Source of the DNA: CAYLNH01 sp964384625 | GTDB lineage: Bacteria; Verrucomicrobiota; Lentisphaeria; JABSQK01 | Direction of reading: 5' to 3' | Assembly: GCA_964384625.1 (NCBI GenBank) | Contig: CAYLNH010000114.1 | Span: 1 to 21,133 of the forward strand | DNA: 21,133 nucleotides | In this document: piece after piece, positions 7,045 through 13,918 of the stretch | Layout of the letters: the number at the start of each line of letters is the position of its first letter | Numbering within the stretch: the first letter of the stretch is position 1 | Notes under the pieces: model-generated | What the model was told of the DNA's origin: nothing | What the model saw: only the letters and a program-made list of their open reading frames with translations | Database searches by the model: none | Position numbers and translations under genes: made by a program

Positions 7045-7060
7045 AGCACGTGCTGTGCCA
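7045..7060 (-). promoter_or_regulatory. Sigma-54-type promoter of the ferredoxin-sigma-LDH operon
   Basis: Read on the minus strand, TGGCACAGCACGTGCT has GG at 7059-7058 and GC at 7047-7046, exactly 10 bases apart, with a perfect TGGCAC -24 box. Transcription would begin near 7034, leaving a leader of about 93 bases before the ferredoxin ATG. An inverted repeat CGACAC-N8-GTGTCG at 7109-7128, inside the end of the PEBP gene, lies where an activator might bind. Confidence 0.7.
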
Positions 7061-7088
7061 GTAACTCGGGCGCACCCGCCGGCCGGTG

Positions 7089-7535
7089 TCAGTTCCGTTC
7101 ATAGGTGCCGACACATTCGGCGGTGTCGAGCACGTGTCCTTTCATGGCTTCGGTGGCGTCTTCAAGGGAGGTGCCGTTGCCGGTACTGAGGCACTCGTCC
7201 AGCGCGTAGAGCTTGAAAACATAGTGGTGCTCGCCGTGGCCCTCGGGCGGGAGCGGGCCGTTGTAGGTGTTGTGGCCGAAATCGTTCGTCCCGGGGAAGC
7301 CGCCGGCCGAGGTGGCTTCCGTCAGGGAGCGGCGAATGCCGGGAATCCCGGTGACCAGCCAGTGCAGAAAGGGCTGGGGACCGGGGGCGTCCGGGTCGAG
7401 ACAGACAAGCGCGAATTCCATTGTGTCCTGCGGGACGTTGTCCCAGCGCAGCGGCGGCGAAACGTCTTCACCGTCGCCCGTGTAGCGTTTGGGGATCCGG
7501 GCATTGTCGGAGAACGCGGGGCTTTCCAGTTTCAT
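7089..7535 (-). CDS. PEBP / YbhB-YbcL family protein
   Basis: A 148-residue phosphatidylethanolamine-binding-protein family member (bacterial Raf-kinase-inhibitor-like type). Both signature blocks are present: DPDAP at 47-51 with HWLV (His58), and the run from about 79 to 110 with GTNDFG, Y-NGP-PP and GHGEHHYVFKLYALD. These line the anion-binding pocket in the family. The length is typical and there is no signal peptide, so it is cytosolic. The start is ATG 7535 with AGAGGA 4 bases away; the longer frame to 7673 adds non-family residues and would overlap the promoter. The biochemical role of bacterial members is poorly defined. It is divergent from the PRC-barrel gene, each with its own sigma-54-type promoter. 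Confidence 0.92.
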   Translation of the reverse strand: MKLESPAFSDNARIPKRYTGDGEDVSPPLRWDNVPQDTMEFALVCLDPDAPGPQPFLHWLVTGIPGIRRSLTEATSAGGFPGTNDFGHNTYNGPLPPEGHGEHHYVFKLYALDECLSTGNGTSLEDATEAMKGHVLDTAECVGTYERN

Positions 7536-7578
7536 GGCATCCTCTTCTTGTTGGTGGTTTGGCGAATTGCTTGTGGAG

Positions 7579-7594
7579 AGCAGGTCTGATGCCG
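7579..7594 (-). promoter_or_regulatory. Sigma-54-type promoter of the PEBP gene
   Basis: On the minus strand CGGCATCAGACCTGCT has GG (7593-7592) and GC (7581-7580) exactly 10 bases apart. The first base is C where T is preferred; the rest matches its neighbours well. The predicted start near 7568 leaves a leader of about 33 bases. Confidence 0.6.
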
Positions 7595-7727
7595 ACGGCG
7601 GTCCGCCGAAATTCCGGTGTGCCGCAAGCCGTGCCGGCGAAAACGAATGCCAGTATTCTTGACGCATTGGCAAGATCCCTGACAGGTCGGCGGCGCCCCC
7701 GGCTCCGGTTGGCGGGGGCGGCGGGAC

Positions 7728-7743
7728 TGGCGTCGGACCTGCT
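7728..7743 (+). promoter_or_regulatory. Sigma-54-type promoter of the PRC-barrel gene
   Basis: TGGCGTCGGACCTGCT has GG (7729-7730) and GC (7741-7742) 10 bases apart. With its flank GGGAC it closely matches the DUF883-like gene promoter at 4633. Transcription would start near 7754, about 39 bases before the ATG. It shares a 134-base upstream region with the divergent PEBP promoter. Confidence 0.62.
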
Positions 7744-7792
7744 CCTTACTTTTCCGATAACCAGTGCAGAAGCTGAGAAAGGAGCTGCCATC

Positions 7793-8473
7793 ATGCAATC
7801 ACTTGACAAGATTCTCGGCGATCGCCTGCAGGCACGAGACGGCGAGATCGGTCGGGTCAAGGATTTCTACTTCGAAGACCTGAACTGGAACGTCCGATAC
7901 GTGATTGTCGACACGGGCAACTGGCTGATCGGGCGCCAGGTCCTGTTGTCGCCGGCCGTCGTCAGCCCCGGTGGTGATGACGACATCATGCAGGTCGATC
8001 TGACTTGTGAGGCGATTGAGAACAGCCCTCATATCGACGAGCATCTCCCCGTCTCCCGGCAGCATGAGACGGAGTTGGCGCTGTATTACCAATGGCCGTA
8101 TTACTGGGCCGCACCGACGGGTTTGCTTGGCGCCCAGCCGCCGCTGCAGACGGACGTCGCCGAGCCGGCCGACGGGCCGGGTGAGGATCCGGAGGGAACG
8201 CATCTGCGCAGCGTCAAGGAGCTCCTGGGCTACCGCGTGCAGGCAGCTGATGACGAAGCCGGCTATGTCGAGGATGTTGTTGCCGACCTGACCTCCTGGA
8301 TGATTCGTTTGCTGGTGGTGGAGAACCGTCGATTGCTGCCGAGTAAACGGTTTCTGGTGGACGCCTCCGATGTGACTTCCATCGCCTGGGCCGTTTCCGA
8401 GATTACGATTCGACTGCCCAACGCAAAGTTGACCGAATTCGATCCCGAGCAGGGGTTGCCGGCGGATGACTGA
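7793..8473 (+). CDS. Double PRC-barrel domain protein
   Basis: A 226-residue protein with two PRC-barrel-like halves. The first, about 1-80, runs LGDRLQARDGEIGRVKDFYFEDLNW, with the core GEIGRVKDFYFED and RYVIVDTGNWLIGRQVLLSP. The second, about 140-215, has the core LLGYRVQAADDEAGYVEDVVAD followed by WMIRLLVVENRRLLPSKRFLV. An acidic, Pro/Gly-rich linker joins them. PRC barrels are small beta-barrels in photosynthetic reaction-centre H subunits, RimM and many stress-associated proteins, probably for protein contacts. ATG 7793 is preceded by AAAGGAG; longer in-frame starts lie upstream of the predicted transcription start. No signal peptide or membrane segment is seen. A strong terminator follows, so it is monocistronic. 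Confidence 0.9.
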   Translation: MQSLDKILGDRLQARDGEIGRVKDFYFEDLNWNVRYVIVDTGNWLIGRQVLLSPAVVSPGGDDDIMQVDLTCEAIENSPHIDEHLPVSRQHETELALYYQWPYYWAAPTGLLGAQPPLQTDVAEPADGPGEDPEGTHLRSVKELLGYRVQAADDEAGYVEDVVADLTSWMIRLLVVENRRLLPSKRFLVDASDVTSIAWAVSEITIRLPNAKLTEFDPEQGLPADD

Positions 8474-8501
8474 ATTCGAACGCAGCGAGGATCTGCAAGG
8501 A

Positions 8502-8522
8502 GCGCCGGCGTCAGGCCGGCGC
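8502..8522. repeat. 8-bp GC hairpin after the PRC-barrel gene
   Basis: GCGCCGGC (8502-8509) pairs with GCCGGCGC (8515-8522) around GTCAG, just before the stronger terminator at 8545. It has no T-run and may be an accessory stem. Confidence 0.4.
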
Positions 8523-8544
8523 CGGGAAGGATCGCCGCGGTGTT

Positions 8545-8570
8545 CCCGCCGGCGCGCCGGCGGGCTTTTT
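8545..8570 (+). terminator. Rho-independent terminator of the PRC-barrel gene
   Basis: A 20-base perfect palindrome, CCCGCCGGCGCGCCGGCGGG (8545-8564), is followed by C and TTTTT (8566-8570). A strong GC stem with a T-run 72 bases after the stop codon is a classic intrinsic terminator. It separates the PRC-barrel gene from the histidine kinase gene. Confidence 0.85.
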
Positions 8571-8692
8571 GTAAGGCGCGCAAACGCCGTTATCGTACCG
8601 GGTTCGTTGGTGTGCGGCGAATCCTAAAGCAGGGATCACGATTGTCTGGCAAGCAACACAGTAAGGAAGAGTCGTCGGAGACCGGAGGAGAG

Positions 8693-10867
8693 ATGCTTCT
8701 CGGCCGTCTGGCGCTGGTGGATCCGGTGGCCATCGCCCGCCGCCTGGATGCGTTGCGGTCGTGCTGCACCGGCGCCGGGGACAAGCTGTTCGCCGAGCTC
8801 TACGCGCAGTTGGAGGCGGGCATGCTCGCAACTACGGCCGCCAGCGAGGAACAGACCCAGAAAACCGTGCAACTGCAGGAGGTGCAGAAAGCTCTGCACT
8901 CGCAGGAGCAGGCCTATCGTCATGTGGTGGAGAATGCCGGCAGCATCATTCTGCAGTTCGACCCGTTCGGCCGCCTGGCTCTCTGCAACCGTTACGCTGC
9001 GGCGACCTTCGGCTACTCCGAGTTGGAACTGCAGAGCGGCAAGATCATCTCGCTGGAAACCGTGTTCCCGGATGTCAGGTGGCGTGGGCGGCCGCCCGAG
9101 GACGTGCTCTGTGAGCTGGTGCGGGAGGACAAACCGTTCCATCACACGGAATCCACCTTTATCGGCGGCGACGGTGAGCGCCGCTGGATTGCCTGGGTCA
9201 ACCGAATTCTCCTGCGGCGCACGGGGGAGTTGATCGGAGTCCTCTCCGTCGGGAACGACATCACGTCGCAGAAGCTGAACGACGACGAACGCCGGAAGCA
9301 GCTCCACCAGTTGCAGGAGCAGGCGGGATTGCTCGATTTGGCGCACGACTGTATTATCTTCCGCGAGCGCGACGGCACCATCCGATTCTGGAACCGGGGC
9401 GCGGAGGAAGCCTTCGGCTGGAGCGCGGCGGACGCCGTCGGACAGAATATTCACGACTTGCTGGCGACGCAGCTGCCGGAATCCGAAGAACACATTCTGG
9501 CCGCCCTGGCGGAAACCGGCATCTGGGAAGGGGAATTGCATTGCCGCGACGCCGACGGAGCGGCGGTGGTGATGGATTCCCGCTGGTCCATGGCGCGCGC
9601 CGGCGGCATTCTCGAGATGAGCCGGAATATCAGCCGCCAGAAAGAGATCGAGACCGCGCTCCGCGTCAGTGAAGAACGCTGTCGCATGGCGCTGGTCAGC
9701 AGTGCCGAGGGCGTTTGGGACTGTGACTTGCTGCGGGGCCGAATGTATGTCTCGGCGATCGGCCGGAACGTCCTCGGCATCGGTGACGACTCCGGTTATC
9801 GCAGTGTGCGCTGGTGGATGAAGCATATCGTCAAAGCCGATCGCCCGGCGTTCTGGTCTGCCGTGCGTGAGCATCTGCAGGGGCGGTCGCGACACTTTTC
9901 CATCGGTCTGCGGATGTGGACCGCAAACGAGCGCGAGCAGCCTGTGTTGTTGACGGGGATGGCATTTTCAGAAGCCGGCCGGCCGTATCGTTTCATCGGG
10001 ACGGTACGCCGCACGGCGGAATCGCCGATGCCGGCGTCCGGGGCAGATGAGGACGTGGCGGCCGCCGACCCGGCGCGGGAACCGCGGTCGCCGGAACAGG
10101 AACTGCAGATGGTCGGCAAGTACATCAGTCGGATCATGACCGATGTTTCCGCGCGCGAGAACGATCTGCAGGAAGAACAGGAGCGGCTGCGCGCCCAGGA
10201 GCGACTGGTCACGGTCGGCCGTCTGGCCGCCAGTGTAGCCCACGAGATCCGCAATCCGATGACCGCCGTCCGCATGCGCCTGCACACCTTGCGCAGCCAG
10301 GTGGCCGGGCAGGCGGAAGCCGAAGAAGACGTCGATGTCATCGTCGACGAATTGAAACACCTGGAGCAGATCGTCTCCGAATTTCTTGATTTCTCGCGCC
10401 CCCGCGAACCGGTGCTGGAACCGATCGGCCTGCGCGGCATTCTGCAGGACATCCTGCTGCTGATGGGACGGCAATTTGAGAACCACGGCATTGTCGTTGA
10501 GCTCCCCGCGGCGAGCGACGACGAACTGGTTCAGGGAGATCGTGACCATCTCAAGCAGGTGTTCGTGAATCTCATGAAGAACGCCATGGACGCCATGGAC
10601 GGCGGCGGCGAGCTGCGCATCACGATGACAGCGGCGGGCGATCACGTTGTGATCCGGTTTGCCGACAGCGGCCGCGGCATTCCGGCAGAGTATCAGGAGA
10701 AGATTTTCGATCCGTTCTTCAGCGCGAAGGAGGACGGCACGGGCCTCGGTCTGTCCACCTGTGCCCGCCTGCTCGAGCAGCAGAACGGATCGCTGGAACT
10801 GGAAACGACCGGGGCGCACGGCACGACATTTGCCGTTTCTTTGCCGGCGCCCCCCGAACTTAACTGA
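8693..10867 (+). CDS. Soluble PAS-domain histidine kinase (NtrB/AtoS type)
   Basis: A 724-residue sensor kinase without signal peptide or membrane segments, so it should sense a cytoplasmic cue. An N-terminal helical region (1-72) leads to PAS 1 (about 75-195, VENAGSIILQFDPFGRLALCN), PAS 2 (about 207-318, RDGTIRFWNRGAEEAFGW), and a more divergent PAS 3 (about 325-440, WDCDLLRGRMYVS). A coiled coil at about 467-505 joins them to the HisKA domain with phospho-acceptor His517 (SVAHEIRNPM). The ATPase domain has Asn626/Asn630 (NLMKNAMDAM), DSGRGIP (658-664) and GTGLGLS (682-688). All catalytic boxes are intact. The frame opens further upstream, but ATG 8693 has GGAGGAG close by and the extension overlaps the terminator. 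The sigma-54 activator follows 11 bases later, certainly its partner. Confidence 0.94.
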   Translation: MLLGRLALVDPVAIARRLDALRSCCTGAGDKLFAELYAQLEAGMLATTAASEEQTQKTVQLQEVQKALHSQEQAYRHVVENAGSIILQFDPFGRLALCNRYAAATFGYSELELQSGKIISLETVFPDVRWRGRPPEDVLCELVREDKPFHHTESTFIGGDGERRWIAWVNRILLRRTGELIGVLSVGNDITSQKLNDDERRKQLHQLQEQAGLLDLAHDCIIFRERDGTIRFWNRGAEEAFGWSAADAVGQNIHDLLATQLPESEEHILAALAETGIWEGELHCRDADGAAVVMDSRWSMARAGGILEMSRNISRQKEIETALRVSEERCRMALVSSAEGVWDCDLLRGRMYVSAIGRNVLGIGDDSGYRSVRWWMKHIVKADRPAFWSAVREHLQGRSRHFSIGLRMWTANEREQPVLLTGMAFSEAGRPYRFIGTVRRTAESPMPASGADEDVAAADPAREPRSPEQELQMVGKYISRIMTDVSARENDLQEEQERLRAQERLVTVGRLAASVAHEIRNPMTAVRMRLHTLRSQVAGQAEAEEDVDVIVDELKHLEQIVSEFLDFSRPREPVLEPIGLRGILQDILLLMGRQFENHGIVVELPAASDDELVQGDRDHLKQVFVNLMKNAMDAMDGGGELRITMTAAGDHVVIRFADSGRGIPAEYQEKIFDPFFSAKEDGTGLGLSTCARLLEQQNGSLELETTGAHGTTFAVSLPAPPELN

Positions 10868-10878
10868 AGAAAACAGAT

Positions 10879-12321
10879 ATGGCTACGATCGTTGTTGCGG
10901 ATGACCAGGTGCGTGTCCTGCGCTCCTTCGAGAAAATGCTGAAAGCACTCGGGCACGACGTGTTGTGCGCGGAAAACGGCGAGGACGCGGTCGCGCTGGT
11001 TGAGTCCAAAGCGCCTGATCTCCTGGTAATGGACATCCATATGCCGGGCATCAGCGGCCTGGATGCGTTGGCTCAGGTGCAGGAGCATGAACCCGACTTG
11101 CCGGTCATCATCATGACGGCTTTCGGCACGACCGAAACGGCCATCGAGGCGACGAAGAAGGGCGCCTTCGAGTATCTCGTCAAGCCCTTTGATCCCGAGG
11201 AGATGCTCAGCACGATCGACCGCGCGCTCGAGTGCCAGCGGTTGATGACCCGCAGCGTCGAGCCGTCGTCGGCCGCTGTTGTCGATGCCGACACCATGAT
11301 CGGCGATTCGCCGTTGATGCAGGACGTCTACAAGGCCATCGGCCGCGTGGCCCCGACCGATGCAGCCGTGTTGATCCGCGGCGAAACCGGAACCGGCAAG
11401 GAATTGGTTGCCAAGGCGATCTACAACCACAGCAAGCGTTCCGTGAAGCCGTTCGTGATGGTCAACTGCGCCGCGATCCCGGAAAACCTGCTGGAGTCTG
11501 AACTGCTGGGACATGAGAAAGGTGCGTTCACCGGCGCTCATCAGCAGCGACAGGGAAAATTCGAACTGGCTGACGGCGGCACGATCTTCCTGGACGAAAT
11601 CGGGGATATGCCGCTCAGCGTGCAGGCGAAAATCCTGCGGGTTCTGCAGGAACAGTGTTTCGAACGCGTCGGCGGCAACGAGCTGATTCGGGTGGATGTC
11701 CGCGTTTTTGCCGCGACCAACCAGAACCTGGAGCAGGCGATCGAGGACGGTGAATTCCGTGAAGATCTGTATCATCGTTTGAATGTGTGGACGATCACGG
11801 TGCCGCCGCTGCGGCAGCGGGCTGAGGACGTCCCAAAGCTTGTGAAAGCCTTCATCAGCCGGTTTGCCGAACGCAACGACATCAAGCCGCCGGTTGTTTC
11901 GGAAGCTGCCATGCAGACCCTCAAAGCGCACGACTGGCCGGGTAATGTGCGCGAGCTGGAGCACTGCATCAACCGCGCCCTGATCTACACGTCCGGATAC
12001 CCGATTCGCGAAGAAGATGTGCGCCATGTCCTGAAGTCCGGCGCCACGGTGGAAAGCGCCGAATCTCTGCGCGACCGTCAGAGCCGGCTGGAAGGGTTGA
12101 TCAAGGAATACCTGGCGGTGGAATCCGGCGACGGCACACAGCAGTACCTGATGGACCTGGTGGATAAACTGCTCGCCGCCGAGGCCCTGCGCTGTACGGA
12201 GGGCAACCGGACGCAGGCGGCCAAGATTCTGGGGATCAGCCGGCCGACGATGCAGGCGAAAATCCGCAAATACCAACTCGAGATCGGTCCGCCGAAAATC
12301 GACGTTGCGGGTTCGGATTAG
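10879..12321 (+). CDS. NtrC/AtoC-type sigma-54-dependent response regulator
   Basis: A 480-residue transcription activator. The receiver domain (1-118) has acidic Asp8/Asp9, phospho-acceptor Asp52 (VMDIHMPG), Thr80 and Lys102. The AAA+ domain (about 138-375) has Walker A GETGTGKE (168-175), the sigma-54-contacting loop GAFTGA (215-220), Walker B TIFLDE (235-240) and the arginine-finger region REDLYHRLNV. The C-terminus holds a Fis-type helix-turn-helix (GNRTQAAKILGISRPTMQ, about 440-466). It should bind upstream enhancer sites and open sigma-54 promoters when phosphorylated by the adjacent kinase. An intact GAFTGA makes it a genuine sigma-54 activator, and eight sigma-54-type promoters surround it in this window. 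The ribosome site is weak (GAAGAAAAC), consistent with coupling to the kinase gene. Confidence 0.96.
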   Translation: MATIVVADDQVRVLRSFEKMLKALGHDVLCAENGEDAVALVESKAPDLLVMDIHMPGISGLDALAQVQEHEPDLPVIIMTAFGTTETAIEATKKGAFEYLVKPFDPEEMLSTIDRALECQRLMTRSVEPSSAAVVDADTMIGDSPLMQDVYKAIGRVAPTDAAVLIRGETGTGKELVAKAIYNHSKRSVKPFVMVNCAAIPENLLESELLGHEKGAFTGAHQQRQGKFELADGGTIFLDEIGDMPLSVQAKILRVLQEQCFERVGGNELIRVDVRVFAATNQNLEQAIEDGEFREDLYHRLNVWTITVPPLRQRAEDVPKLVKAFISRFAERNDIKPPVVSEAAMQTLKAHDWPGNVRELEHCINRALIYTSGYPIREEDVRHVLKSGATVESAESLRDRQSRLEGLIKEYLAVESGDGTQQYLMDLVDKLLAAEALRCTEGNRTQAAKILGISRPTMQAKIRKYQLEIGPPKIDVAGSD

Positions 12322-12428
12322 CCTGGATTAATCAAGCTGAACGATGCGCGAAAAGTCCCTGTCCACCTCTGCCGCCTCGTGGGGCAGGACGGCGTGGTCG
12401 GTTGCTGTTGGACCGTGCTTCCCGGCTC

Positions 12429-12485
12429 CCCCGTTTGCTTTCGATTCCGTTTAGCCGGCCAAACAGAATCGAAAGCAAAACGGGG
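12429..12485. terminator. Long imperfect hairpin between convergent genes
   Basis: CCCCGTTTGCTTTCGATTC (12429-12447) pairs with GAATCGAAAGCAAAACGGGG (12466-12485) with one bulged base. The inside pairs again (GTTT/AAAC around AGCCGGCC). TTT follows the right arm. It is unusually long for a terminator and not GC-only, so it may instead be a repeat element or a small structured RNA. Confidence 0.45.
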
Positions 12486-12526
12486 TTTCATGGAGGCGAC
12501 GTAAACCTGCAGCTGTCGACGAGATT

Positions 12527-12560
12527 CACCCGTCAGACAAGTTGACGGGTGTCTTTCTCG
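12527..12560 (+). terminator. Probable terminator of the kinase-regulator operon
   Basis: CACCCGTCA (12527-12535) and TGACGGGTG (12543-12551) form a perfect 9-bp stem with a 7-base loop, followed by the T-rich TCTTTCTCG. It lies 206 bases after the regulator stop. Confidence 0.55.
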
Positions 12561-12631
12561 AGTCCGAACAGACAAATCGTGGCGTTTGTGAGGCTGGATA
12601 TCGTCGCTAATCCTTTTCGCGGACGTCGAAG

Positions 12632-13918
12632 CTAGCCGCGATCCGTTGCGGTTGCGGTCAGCGACTCATTGGTGGCGGCCAGGTGTTTGCAGCACAGCTC
12701 CCATTCGCGCTGCAGCAGGCGAACGACCGACTGCCATCGGTCATCGGCATCCTGTGATTTGGTTCGGGGGGCGGCGCGAGCGGCATCATAGACCTTGAGC
12801 ACGCGCTCGATGCAGGTGTGCACATCGTTGTCGGCGGCGGTCTGACCGGCGCCGGCGACCAGATCCTGCCATTCGTTCGCCGGGCACTCATGTGCGCGGC
12901 ACAGGCCGCGGGTGAAGGCTTCTTTGTTTTCACGCGGCAGGAGGATGCCGTTGCGGCCGGTATCGACCAGGTCGCGGACACCGTTGGCGTCGACCGCGAT
13001 GACCGGTTTGCCGGCGGCCATCGCTTCCAGCAGGACCAATCCCTGCGTCTCGCTTTGCGAGGCGAAGGCGAACAGATCCATGGCGTGGTAGGCATCAACC
13101 AGATCCTGATCGCTGCGGACGCCGGCCAGATGGAGACGGTTCCGGATCCCGCGATCGGCGAATGCCCGTTCAATATCGGCGGCGGACGGGCCGTCGCCGA
13201 CCACCAGGAAGGCGGTGTTCTCGGTGGAAGCCACAAAGTCGGCAACGGCGGCGGCGAGGAACGGCAGGTTCTTCTCCGGCGCCAGCCGGCCCACATACCC
13301 GACAACAAACGCATCCCGCCCGATGCCGCAGTCATCCCGCACCGACTCGCCGTCGCCGTCCGCGAACGCCTGGGTGTCCACGCCGGTGGGGACGGCGTCG
13401 ATCGGGACGTCGACGCCGCGTTCGCGCAGGATGTCGGCGACGCTTTCGCTCGGGGCGATCGCGCGGTCGCACAGGTCGCAGTAGTTCCCGGCCAGTTCGA
13501 TGGCGAACCGTTTCATCGCCGATGAATGGCCGGGGACGTAGTGGGTATAGCGTTCGTACATGGTGTGGTGGGTAAACACGACCGGGCAGCCGGCGAGGGC
13601 CGCCAGCCGAATCGCCGTGTCTCCCAGCAGGAAAGGGTGATGCGAGTGGACGATGTCCGGCTGGAAATTCCGCACCGTTTCCGACAGGTACACCGGTATC
13701 GGCAGGACAACGGAGAAGTCGCTGCCGTTGAAGTTCTGGATCGCGGGGACGCGAAAGACATCCACCGGCCCGGTTGCGTCGTCGGCGCCCGGGAACTCGG
13801 GAGCGACAACCAGTACATCGTGATCGGCGCGGACGCAGCCTTCAGCTAGAATGCGCACGGCGTTGGCGACGCCGCCGACATGCGGTAAATAGGTGTTCGT
13901 GCATATCAGGATATTCAT
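12632..13918 (-). CDS. GT4 family glycosyltransferase
   Basis: A 428-residue GT-B fold, retaining glycosyltransferase of family GT4. The N-terminal acceptor domain has TNTYLPHVGGVANAV, HSHHPFLLGD and FTHHTMYERYTHYVPG. These resemble diacylglycerol glucosyltransferases and PimB/MgtA-like enzymes. The nucleotide-sugar half has GYVGRLAPEKN (Lys216) and the EX7E motif, Glu290 to Glu298 in SETQGLVLLEAM. There is no signal peptide; the N-terminal half probably meets the membrane. ATG 13918 overlaps the stop of the glycosidase-like gene as ATGA and has GGAGC upstream, so the two are coupled. The C-terminal 50 residues (after about 380) are a charged extension not typical of the family. Likely product: a glycolipid or oligosaccharide; donor and acceptor are unknown. 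Confidence 0.92.
   Translation of the reverse strand: MNILICTNTYLPHVGGVANAVRILAEGCVRADHDVLVVAPEFPGADDATGPVDVFRVPAIQNFNGSDFSVVLPIPVYLSETVRNFQPDIVHSHHPFLLGDTAIRLAALAGCPVVFTHHTMYERYTHYVPGHSSAMKRFAIELAGNYCDLCDRAIAPSESVADILRERGVDVPIDAVPTGVDTQAFADGDGESVRDDCGIGRDAFVVGYVGRLAPEKNLPFLAAAVADFVASTENTAFLVVGDGPSAADIERAFADRGIRNRLHLAGVRSDQDLVDAYHAMDLFAFASQSETQGLVLLEAMAAGKPVIAVDANGVRDLVDTGRNGILLPRENKEAFTRGLCRAHECPANEWQDLVAGAGQTAADNDVHTCIERVLKVYDAARAAPRTKSQDADDRWQSVVRLLQREWELCCKHLAATNESLTATATDRG

Larger units (their letters stand above)
12322..12631. other. 310-base gene-free stretch with two terminator-like hairpins
   Basis: The gap between the regulator gene and the convergent glycosyltransferase gene holds no credible coding frame. 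It contains the long hairpin at 12429-12485 and the shorter one at 12527-12551, listed separately. I see nothing else in it. Confidence 0.6.

Noticed and set aside
7637..7652. Minus-strand TGGCATTCGTTTTCGC near the PEBP gene as a further sigma-54 site
   Set aside because: The GG and GC are 11 bases apart; sigma-54 promoters require 10, and a correctly spaced site lies closer to the gene at 7579-7594.
8540..8692. N-terminal extension of the histidine kinase
   Set aside because: It would start within the upstream terminator, is Arg-rich without domain resemblance, and ATG 8693 has a strong ribosome site.
10693..12276. Long minus-strand open frame (527 codons) opposite the regulator gene
   Set aside because: It is a high-GC antisense shadow of the NtrC-type gene, whose domains are unmistakable.
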